From positions 2,420 to 15,967 of the forward strand of contig DITO01000203.1 of the NCBI GenBank assembly GCA_002422065.1: a stretch of 13,548 nucleotides of DNA, written 5' to 3'. Under the pieces are notes generated by a model. The model ran no database searches and was not told the origin of the DNA. It saw only the letters and a list, made by a program, of their open reading frames with translations. This DNA is from Erysipelotrichaceae bacterium UBA6182. GTDB taxonomy: Bacteria; Bacillota_I; Bacilli_A; Erysipelotrichales; Erysipelotrichaceae. This document shows, piece by piece, positions 7,883 to 13,548 of this stretch. Both the position numbers and the translations under genes were made by a program. Position 1 is the first letter of the stretch. Every line of letters starts with the position of its first letter.

Positions 7883-8693
7883 TCAAGATTCCTGCTTCTA
7901 TTCCTTTATCTTTAATATAGTCCAAAACATCAAATATTTCTTGTATCTCTAAGCCTGGCTTCATTTCAATCGAAACATAACGATCATAGCTTACCGCTTT
8001 CAATGTGTTGAATAACTGAGCGTGTAAGTCTGAATGATCACTTCGGATTGAGACCAAATATGGCTCACTAATATGGACATGCTTAATCCATTTGATATTC
8101 TCTATATCAATGATATCATGAATCGTTTCATTATTTTCGATGACGGTTCCTAAATCCAAGTTGATCCCAAAATTAGGATGATTGAATGATTTCACATATT
8201 CTAAAGCTTCATATGTTGTGTTCATGAAGTTCGTGTTATAAATCTTTGGGTTAGGTTCTAATGCTACGTGAATATGGTGTTCTAAAGCCATGTCCGCAAA
8301 TCTTCCAAAAAACACACGGGAACAATCCAAATGTTCAACAGAATTCACATTCCGAACCGTGGGTGAACCAAAAACAAGTGTCTGAACATTCAAGTTTGAC
8401 GCAAAGAGGAGTCCCTTCTCAAGAATACCCAAAACATAATCCACAGTTTCTAACGAATCAAACAGCTGAATATCCATTTTAAAAAGCAAGGATTGCATAC
8501 TTGAGATTTCGGTAAAAAAAGTCCGATATTCTTTGAGCCATGCATTAACGTCATCTGTTGTAGATTCATAACCCTTAGACAGCGTTCTCAGAGGTGCGAT
8601 TTCGATGGCGGAAAACCCAATGCTCAAGAGCTTTTGATAGATTTCTCTATCCCATTCAGCTTTCCACGCAATGTTAGAGATCGAAAATTTCAT
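7872..8693 (-). CDS. Xylose-isomerase-like TIM-barrel protein (sugar phosphate isomerase/epimerase family)
   Basis: A 273-residue cytosolic protein of the AP endonuclease 2 / xylose-isomerase-like TIM-barrel superfamily, whose members isomerise or epimerise sugars, keto-sugars or inositols using a divalent metal. Seen: the first strand MKFSISNIAW; IGFSAIEIAP (25-34); TLVFGSPTVRN (105-115); and a plausible complete metal-ligand set on successive strand ends, E146 (VALEPN), D180 (INLDLG), H207 (HVHIS), E243 (SIEMKPG). Length is normal for the family. GGAG lies 8 bases before the ATG, and the start overlaps the preceding SDR stop as ATGA; the 3' end overlaps the FAD enzyme by 11 bp. Tight packing between two oxidoreductases suggests it acts on their intermediate, for instance a keto-sugar (inference). 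The superfamily also contains DNA endonucleases, but the context argues against that. Confidence 0.85.
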   Translation of the reverse strand: MKFSISNIAWKAEWDREIYQKLLSIGFSAIEIAPLRTLSKGYESTTDDVNAWLKEYRTFFTEISSMQSLLFKMDIQLFDSLETVDYVLGILEKGLLFASNLNVQTLVFGSPTVRNVNSVEHLDCSRVFFGRFADMALEHHIHVALEPNPKIYNTNFMNTTYEALEYVKSFNHPNFGINLDLGTVIENNETIHDIIDIENIKWIKHVHISEPYLVSIRSDHSDLHAQLFNTLKAVSYDRYVSIEMKPGLEIQEIFDVLDYIKDKGIEAGILNEK

Positions 8694-9619
8694 TTCTGAT
8701 ACTCCATCATAAATTTCTTAATCAACGAGAACATTTCTGCTTTGATATGAAGATATCCGCATTCTCCTCCAAAGAGATGTGCATATTTCGTTTTTATATT
8801 GTAAAACTGTTTTTTACGATTCAAGTTATTAACAAAGGACTGCTCAAATAAATATTGATAAAGTTCTCTTGCTTGTATAGGTTCCGTCACAAAGTTGATG
8901 ACGGACAGTTCATGATCAATACACATCGTAATATGTTTGCGCAATTCGCTAAGATCATAAAACTGAAAAACGTCCTCAGAATCTGTAAACATCAAGCTTG
9001 AAATCTCATATCGTTTTAAACAAGAAACAACAGATTCCTCTTCTTTACCATCCCAAACATAATTGATACCTTGCTTGGGATATCTCAAAGAAATAAATCC
9101 ATAATCATCTGTAGATAGTTTATCTTTCAAAGAAAGATAAAACGTTTCATTGAACAGAGCAGGTACTGGATACAAAATATCATGAATAAAATTTTTTTTA
9201 ATATTTTGACCAAATAATCCTGGCAAACGAATGATGTGATGCTTGGGATAATGGTTCGCAACCCATTCCTCTAGAAAAAGGCGATTCAATCCATACGGAT
9301 GATGGTTTTCTTTATCGATGAAAGTGTCTTCATCCACGTTGATTGGGTTTGGATAAACATCGATGGTTGAGATTAAAACAAAGCGTTTGATGTTTGCTTT
9401 GGTGAGTTGATCGATCAATGCTTGAATATCAGATAGATCTTGAACGGGTTGTTGATTCGCAACCCATTTCTGTGCTTTAACCCCCGCACAAATACACAGG
9501 TCATAGGTTTGACCTGCAATGTCTTGAATATTTTTCGAGTTGTATCGATGCGTGAAATCGTACTGTAAATCAAGATTCGATCCCACGAAGCCTGTATAGC
9601 CAATCAATGCCGTTCTCAT
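8690..9619 (-). CDS. NAD(P)-dependent extended-SDR family protein (nucleotide-sugar epimerase/dehydratase-like)
   Basis: A 309-residue protein with an N-terminal Rossmann motif GYTGFVGSN (7-15), LCICAGVKA (41-49), VLISTIDVYP (81-90) and PYGLNRLFLEEW (108-119), the layout of extended short-chain dehydrogenases that act on nucleotide sugars. The active-site Ser/Thr (S84/T85) and Tyr109 are present, but the usual YxxxK is YxxxR (R113). The middle and C-terminal parts (about 140-309) show no clear similarity to named epimerases, so the reaction could be reduction of a keto group rather than 4-epimerisation. AAGGAG lies 6 bases before the ATG. The start overlaps the stop of the CsbB-like gene, and its own stop overlaps the TIM-barrel start; both are ATGA, giving a coupled unit. 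Substrate unknown. Confidence 0.85.
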   Translation of the reverse strand: MRTALIGYTGFVGSNLDLQYDFTHRYNSKNIQDIAGQTYDLCICAGVKAQKWVANQQPVQDLSDIQALIDQLTKANIKRFVLISTIDVYPNPINVDEDTFIDKENHHPYGLNRLFLEEWVANHYPKHHIIRLPGLFGQNIKKNFIHDILYPVPALFNETFYLSLKDKLSTDDYGFISLRYPKQGINYVWDGKEEESVVSCLKRYEISSLMFTDSEDVFQFYDLSELRKHITMCIDHELSVINFVTEPIQARELYQYLFEQSFVNNLNRKKQFYNIKTKYAHLFGGECGYLHIKAEMFSLIKKFMMEYQK

Positions 9620-10536
9620 TTATGCTCCTTCATTTTGCTTTCGATCGTTTGTGTGATGATGTAATTTGGACGATGCTTAGATTCTAAGTAGGTCTTCCCC
9701 ACATAATCCGAAATCACGGATAAAATGACAAACTGAACCCACATCATCCACGCCCAGAATAAGTTCAAGTTAAAATCAGTGTTGATAAAAGTATAAATTG
9801 TATAGACCATAAGTAAAAAACCGTAGGTCATTGTGAAGCTACCTACGAATTTTAAGGGCTTGTCACTTGAGGCAAGAATGTTATGTTTTGCCAACTTCAA
9901 TTTATTCTTAATATTGTATTTTGTCTTCCCTGCAGCTCGGTCGATGTCTTCATATCCGATATGGGTCGTCTTGAAGCCTACCCAAGACCACAAAGATTTA
10001 ACATAACGATTCTGTTCTGAGAAGAGTAAGATCGTATTGACAACCTTACGTGACATCATACGATATTCACGTTCATTTAAAGGAACTTTGACATCACTGA
10101 AAAAATTATAGGTTCGATAGTACGCTTCAGAGAAAAGTCGAGTTGCTAAACCTTGACTCTTACGTGAGGAGCGATAGGTTCCAACTTGATCGTATCCTTC
10201 TTCTTCAATCAATCGCATCATCTCAGGAAGTAGACTTGGTGGATCTTGTAGATCCGCATCCATAACGACAATCAAATCCCCTTTTGCGTGAGCCAATCCC
10301 GCCTTTAAGACGCCCTCTTTACCAAAATTCCGTGAGAGGCTGATACCTCCAACATTTGAGTCCTGAAGAGACAACTCTTTAATGATCTCAAACGTACGGT
10401 CTTTACTCCCATCGTTCACGAAAAGAATCTCATAGGTACGATTGAGCTTTTTGAGTTCTAAGCTTAAGGCTTGGTAGGTCATTTCAAGAACGGCTTCTTC
10501 ATTGTAGCAAGGGATGATGATGGATAAAGAATTCAT
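9616..10536 (-). CDS. Polyprenyl-phosphate glycosyltransferase, CsbB/GtrB type (GT2)
   Basis: A 306-residue protein typical of the bactoprenol glycosyltransferases that move a sugar from an NDP donor to undecaprenyl phosphate at the cytoplasmic face. Seen: SIIIPCYNEE (5-14), ILFVNDGSKDRT (37-48), LSRNFGKEGVLKAGL (67-81), the full metal/catalytic motif DADLQDPP (93-100), EREYRMMSRKV (155-165, in place of the usual DFRL..R), GFKTTHIGYEDIDRAAGKTKY (187-207), and two C-terminal helices (about 232-250 and 258-280). AAAGGAG precedes the ATG by about 6 bases, and the gene follows the DUF6056-like gene after 26 bp. Its natural partner is probably that polytopic protein, which would use the lipid-linked sugar outside. 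No GtrA-type flippase is in the window. Family is certain; the sugar is not known. Confidence 0.92.
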   Translation of the reverse strand: MNSLSIIIPCYNEEAVLEMTYQALSLELKKLNRTYEILFVNDGSKDRTFEIIKELSLQDSNVGGISLSRNFGKEGVLKAGLAHAKGDLIVVMDADLQDPPSLLPEMMRLIEEEGYDQVGTYRSSRKSQGLATRLFSEAYYRTYNFFSDVKVPLNEREYRMMSRKVVNTILLFSEQNRYVKSLWSWVGFKTTHIGYEDIDRAAGKTKYNIKNKLKLAKHNILASSDKPLKFVGSFTMTYGFLLMVYTIYTFINTDFNLNLFWAWMMWVQFVILSVISDYVGKTYLESKHRPNYIITQTIESKMKEHK

Positions 10537-10562
10537 AAATTCTCCTTTATTAAGTGATAATT

Positions 10563-12068
10563 CTAGTAAGAATCTTTCCAGTAGAAAATCAAAGTTTCAT
10601 TTTGTGGCAAATCAAAGTATGTTTTGAAAGCTTTCATATGATAAGCGTCTTCAATCTCAATGTCACCACCATGAATCGTATAGATTGGATATCTTGGGAG
10701 CCAGATGCCATCCTTGTATTGCTCATAATAGACTTTATAATCCGCGAGAATCGCCAAACGTTCTTGTGTTATTTGGTGTACAGTTTGATATTTATTGCGA
10801 AGGATATTCGCATTTTGAACAATTAGCAGAATCGACAATATAGCCGTTAATACAAAAATTATCTTATTGATCTGAATTTGATTGATGACAAACATAATCA
10901 CAAACATCAAATAGAAAACACTGTATACCATCAATCGATACCCGATCACAGGGGACATAAGCAAAGATGCACTGGACAGAACAGCCACAAACAACATAGG
11001 TGTTAGTGTAACTTTAGAATTCTGAAGATCAATGTGTACAATGTTTGCGATTAAAACCAAGGCGTAAATGAACCAAAACCCAAGAGATAAATATGAGTAC
11101 TCATCCGCTAATATTTGAATAAAATCGAGATTTGGAACCAATAAAGCTATCCGTTGTGTAAATGTCATTCCTATCGCAATGATCAATACTGGGCTATAAG
11201 CCCATCTAATTATTCCTTTACCTTTTTGCCAGTTATAAACAACCAATACAGTACTCAAAATCAAAATTAGATACTTGTTTTGCGAAAAAGTAAAGAATAA
11301 AACATTAGGAAGTGTCTGCATAACTTTCTCAATCAAACTCAAACTCTGCCATTCAGGCATCTGACTTAATCGAATCGAAGATCCGGGGCTCAGTCCCCAA
11401 ATAATATATGCAATCACAAATGATACGAACAATGCTAATTGAAACAAATCAATTCTCTTACTTTTGATCCACATCATGAGAATCATAAAAACATTCAACC
11501 CTAGACATCCAATGGCGATATTCTCCATCCCCAGTGGAAGATACAAAGCAGAAGCCATCGCAATTATCCACAAAAACCATGGTTTCTGTGCACTCGAGTT
11601 TTCTAGCAGCCAATATTGCACCCCAACATAGATCACAGAAATAAGAAGTGGAATCCCATAATAAACTGAACCTGTCGTCCATGTGAAAACTTCCATTCGA
11701 ATGTTATCTTTTATAGTAAAAATAACCACCAAAAACACCAATGCATAAAGGATTGCATTCTTAGGTTTTATAATGAAAGCTCCAATCAAAAAGATCACAA
11801 CATACATCGATGCGTTGAAAATTTCCCAAATACTCCGATTCAACATAAAAAAATGAACAGAAAAAAGCGTCATCAATCGACCTTCCCATCCCTGATACAT
11901 GCCGAGTGCTGAGCCAATAATTCCATCCGACATAGCGTTGTTATGAAAAGCCCAATCATCTCCAGCTAGAGGTGATAATTTCGATATCTGGTAAAACCAA
12001 AAGAAAACACCCAATGCAATCACTCCAAGAATTAAGTTGTTCAAACTAAACAGTGTTTTTTTACTCAT
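10563..12068 (-). CDS. Polytopic membrane protein, DUF6056-like, probable GT-C glycosyltransferase
   Basis: A 501-residue integral membrane protein with about eleven or twelve hydrophobic helices. After helix 1 (about 10-27) comes an extracellular loop with paired acids in LAGDDWAFHN (34-43) and then GWEGRLMT (60-67). The DDW ... W.GR pattern is what I recall for the DUF6056 family of putative membrane glycosyltransferases; GT-C enzymes carry catalytic acids in this first loop. The last ~75 residues, after the helix near 405-420, are soluble and probably extracellular (IWLPRYPIYTIHGGDIEIED). AAGGA lies about 7 bases before the ATG, and the start is 1 bp after the preceding GT2 stop. Placed directly before the CsbB/GtrB-like gene, it resembles the serotype-specific transferase of a three-component glycosylation system. 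Function is inferred from topology and neighbours. Confidence 0.78.
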   Translation of the reverse strand: MSKKTLFSLNNLILGVIALGVFFWFYQISKLSPLAGDDWAFHNNAMSDGIIGSALGMYQGWEGRLMTLFSVHFFMLNRSIWEIFNASMYVVIFLIGAFIIKPKNAILYALVFLVVIFTIKDNIRMEVFTWTTGSVYYGIPLLISVIYVGVQYWLLENSSAQKPWFLWIIAMASALYLPLGMENIAIGCLGLNVFMILMMWIKSKRIDLFQLALFVSFVIAYIIWGLSPGSSIRLSQMPEWQSLSLIEKVMQTLPNVLFFTFSQNKYLILILSTVLVVYNWQKGKGIIRWAYSPVLIIAIGMTFTQRIALLVPNLDFIQILADEYSYLSLGFWFIYALVLIANIVHIDLQNSKVTLTPMLFVAVLSSASLLMSPVIGYRLMVYSVFYLMFVIMFVINQIQINKIIFVLTAILSILLIVQNANILRNKYQTVHQITQERLAILADYKVYYEQYKDGIWLPRYPIYTIHGGDIEIEDAYHMKAFKTYFDLPQNETLIFYWKDSY

Positions 12069-12069
12069 G

Positions 12070-13038
12070 TCATTCCTTTTTCAATAATCGACCAACAATT
12101 GCGTACATCTTTAGCTTCAACAGAATAAATATAATCTGGGTCTTAGCAGGGTATTCTTTGATGGATGGATCTGAAAACCATTTTTCATATCGCTTAGTCA
12201 ACTCGTTCATATTTAGCGAAAAATACTCAATACGGTTCTGTTGATCGCCATTATTTTTTATACGAAGTGTGGTTAAGAACAGACCATGTTTGATTAATAA
12301 TCGTTTAATCAAAACATCAAACTTTTTCTTATCCTCAACTTCAATCTCAAGAACATCTTTAACATTGTCAATTGCTTCGTAAATGTGAAACATCTTCATG
12401 TTGTTATTATGGACAATCGAACCTTTACGCTGAACATAATAATAGAGCGGCTCATTGACACGTGCAACACAATTGGCTCGATACAATAAGATTGGAACAA
12501 TAAATAAATCCTCATACGATTTCCCGACCGGGAATCGTTGTGAAATGAAGAGCTCTCTTCTAAAAATCTTGTTACATGCACTGTTGTTGATACCTAGATA
12601 ATCTAAATTCGATTTGATATCGACACAATCAAAATCTCCCGCAATTGCGATGTCTTGACGACCATCCTCGTAAATATAAACCATATCACAAGCAACGATA
12701 TCCGCATTGGAAGCTTGTTGTTTATATAACATTTTTTCAAACATGGTTGATTCAACATAATCATCCGAATCAATAAAGGCCAGGAATTCTCCCGTTGAAT
12801 GATCGATGCCATAATTTCTCGCATCACTCAAGCCACCATTCGATTTGCGAAGATATGTTATATTTCTAAATTGTTCAGCATAGTTTTTTGCGATGGCACT
12901 CGATTTGTCTGTTGAACCATCATCGACGAGAATGATCTCAAAGAGAGATGTGGTTTGATTGACTAAAGAATCCAAACATTTGGACAAATAAAGCTCAACG
13001 TTGTATATCGGCACAATTACGCTTAATCGGATATTCAT
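12070..13038 (-). CDS. Family 2 glycosyltransferase (capsule/EPS type), first gene of the minus-strand operon
   Basis: A 322-residue cytosolic or membrane-associated GT2 enzyme that adds a sugar to a growing lipid-linked glycan. Seen: LSVIVPIYNVELYL (5-18), EIILVDDGSTDKS (34-46), NGGLSDARNYGI (67-78), AFIDSDDYVE (87-96) with the metal-binding DSDD, ACNKIFRRELF (154-164), KSYEDLF (173-179) with a likely catalytic acid, and YVQRKGSIVHN (201-211). The length is typical. The open frame continues upstream to ATG at 13077, but I chose ATG at 13038 because it gives the standard family N-terminus (MNIRLSVIVP); the extra 13 residues look non-coding. No Shine-Dalgarno stands at a useful distance: AGG abuts the ATG directly. 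It is the promoter-proximal gene, followed after 1 bp by the DUF6056-like gene. Confidence 0.9.
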   Translation of the reverse strand: MNIRLSVIVPIYNVELYLSKCLDSLVNQTTSLFEIILVDDGSTDKSSAIAKNYAEQFRNITYLRKSNGGLSDARNYGIDHSTGEFLAFIDSDDYVESTMFEKMLYKQQASNADIVACDMVYIYEDGRQDIAIAGDFDCVDIKSNLDYLGINNSACNKIFRRELFISQRFPVGKSYEDLFIVPILLYRANCVARVNEPLYYYVQRKGSIVHNNNMKMFHIYEAIDNVKDVLEIEVEDKKKFDVLIKRLLIKHGLFLTTLRIKNNGDQQNRIEYFSLNMNELTKRYEKWFSDPSIKEYPAKTQIIFILLKLKMYAIVGRLLKKE

Positions 13039-13080
13039 CCTATGTATTTTATCATATAAGAAAGACATAAAGAACATAGG
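13039..13080. repeat. Imperfect inverted repeat in the divergent intergenic region
   Basis: The arms are 13039-13051 and 13068-13080: 7 perfect outer pairs (cctatgt / acatagg), two mismatches, then 4 more pairs, around a 16-nt loop. It abuts the ATG of the first operon gene and overlaps the candidate minus-strand -10 box, so it could be an operator for a dimeric regulator or, if transcribed, a hairpin hiding the start codon. There is no T-run, so it is not an intrinsic terminator. It could also be chance in AT-rich DNA. Confidence 0.35.
13046..13054 (-). promoter_or_regulatory. Candidate extended -10 element for the minus-strand operon
   Basis: On the minus strand TGATAAAAT (TGn plus TAAAAT, 5/6 to the -10 consensus) ends 7 bases before the ATG at 13038. 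An overlapping alternative hexamer, TATGAT, lies slightly upstream. No good -35 box is seen at 16-18 bp. If used, transcription would start at or within a few bases of the start codon, giving a leaderless or nearly leaderless mRNA, which would fit the missing Shine-Dalgarno. A promoter further upstream cannot be excluded. Confidence 0.35.
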
Positions 13081-13132
13081 TCTGAAATGAAAATAGTTCA
13101 GATGTTTTTCGTTAGTTTACAACTTGTTAGGG

Positions 13133-13151
13133 TATAATTTTTTAAGTGGAG
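13133..13151 (+). promoter_or_regulatory. -10 box and ribosome binding site of the plus-strand membrane-protein gene
   Basis: A perfect TATAAT stands at 13133-13138, and GTGGAG ends at 13151, 8 bases before the ATG at 13160. No convincing TTGACA-like -35 is found 16-18 bp upstream, so the promoter may need an activator. It faces away from the minus-strand operon, about 80 bp from that operon's candidate -10, so both could share regulators. Confidence 0.5.
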
Positions 13152-13159
13152 ACATTTCT

Positions 13160-13548
13160 ATGAAAATCACAAGCAAATTATTCTATACCTTTTTAAAATC
13201 ATTACTAACCCTCTATGCACTCATCAATACATTTACTTATGACAATCAGTTGATGATTACTAACCATATACTCAGTTTACTCGCATTGATTGCTATCATT
13301 TTCATATTTGAAAAGTCAAATTTAGTGTATTCGAAACGATTACGAGTGCTTAGTCATTTCTTCGCAATCATTTATGCACTTACATTAGTTTTTGGATCTC
13401 AGCTTTATTTGCATGGATTTATTTCATATTTCGATCCAATTATTTATTTCAAAGTACTGTTCATTGAACTATTCATTTCACGTTTACTGATGTTCTCTGC
13501 CACAAAAATCTCCTCATACAAAGTCCCGGAATCAATGAATTTTAAGAG
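13160..13548 (+). CDS. Integral membrane protein, N-terminal fragment (runs off right edge)
   Basis: I translated 129 codons from ATG 13160 with no stop before the window ends. The start is supported by GGAG 8 bases upstream and a perfect TATAAT before it. The N-terminus MKITSKLFYTFLKSLLTLYA is followed by about four hydrophobic segments (roughly residues 9-25, 35-51, 63-81, 90-113) separated by short basic loops (YSKRLR near 57-62). I do not recognise the family. The start of a large polytopic protein, such as another GT-C transferase or a DUF6020-like protein common in Firmicute surface-polysaccharide regions, is possible but cannot be decided from this fragment. It is the only plus-strand gene and is divergently transcribed from the glycosylation operon. 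Confidence 0.75.
   Translation, partial: MKITSKLFYTFLKSLLTLYALINTFTYDNQLMITNHILSLLALIAIIFIFEKSNLVYSKRLRVLSHFFAIIYALTLVFGSQLYLHGFISYFDPIIYFKVLFIELFISRLLMFSATKISSYKVPESMNFK

Noticed and set aside
9253..9470. Repeated ttcgcaacccatt near 9253 and 9456
   Set aside because: Both copies lie in the SDR coding region and encode WVAN in different contexts; a 13-bp match of this kind is most likely chance.
5817..12072. Mollicute code 4 (TGA = Trp)
   Set aside because: TGA ends several genes exactly at ATGA overlaps with the next start, and the Trp codons checked are TGG, so the standard bacterial code applies.
13039..13077. N-terminal extension of the lead GT2 starting at 13077
   Set aside because: No ribosome site precedes it, the 13 extra residues do not fit the GT2 family start, and they overlap the candidate promoter and inverted repeat.
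1..13548. CRISPR arrays, tRNA/rRNA genes, insertion sequences or prophage genes
   Set aside because: No regular repeat-spacer pattern, RNA-gene signature, transposase or terminal repeats were seen; nearly all bases are accounted for by coding regions.

Overview
The window comes from a low-GC Gram-positive bacterium, probably a Firmicute of the Erysipelotrichia/Bacilli type. DNA is AT-rich, Shine-Dalgarno sites are strong (AGGAG type), and TGA serves as a true stop with Trp encoded by TGG, so this is not a code-4 mollicute. The species cannot be named from the sequence alone. The content is a cell-surface glycopolymer (capsule/teichoic-type) locus.

Layout. Almost everything is on the minus strand and reads right to left. 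A divergent intergenic region (13039-13159) separates a plus-strand membrane-protein fragment (13160 to the right edge) from an eight-gene minus-strand operon. In transcription order the operon is: a GT2 glycosyltransferase (12070-13038); a DUF6056-like polytopic membrane protein, likely a GT-C transferase (10563-12068); a CsbB/GtrB-type polyprenyl-phosphate glycosyltransferase (9616-10536); an extended-SDR NAD(P)-dependent enzyme (8690-9619); a xylose-isomerase-like TIM barrel (7872-8693); an FAD-dependent oxidoreductase with an inserted six-cysteine cluster (6764-7882); a second membrane-anchored GT2 (5817-6755); and a YfhO-family GT-C membrane protein (3259-5820). Most junctions are 1-11 bp overlaps or gaps, several of the ATGA type, which points to translational coupling. 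After a 73-bp gap that holds a good candidate promoter come a single-pass membrane protein of unknown function (2538-3185) and a very large LytR-CpsA-Psr (LCP) protein that runs off the left edge (1-2536). The LCP gene is open through the whole left 2.5 kb.

How the genes may work together (inference). Two pairs resemble the lipid-carrier part of three-component glycosylation systems: GtrB/CsbB-like with DUF6056-like, and GT2 with YfhO. In such systems a GT2 loads a sugar on undecaprenyl phosphate inside the membrane and a GT-C protein transfers it to a polymer outside. No GtrA-type flippase is visible. Between the pairs sits a tightly overlapping SDR / TIM-barrel / FAD-oxidoreductase trio that looks like an oxidation-isomerisation-reduction unit, possibly making or remodelling an unusual sugar used by the next transferase. 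The LCP protein is the likely ligase that attaches the finished polymer to peptidoglycan; it has a CpsA-like membrane/accessory region and an unusual PASTA-like tail. No gene for NDP-sugar synthesis, polymerisation, export or chain initiation is present, so those would lie outside the window.

The strongest leads are the uncharacterised three-enzyme cassette with the Cys-rich FAD enzyme, and the multi-domain LCP protein with its small membrane partner.
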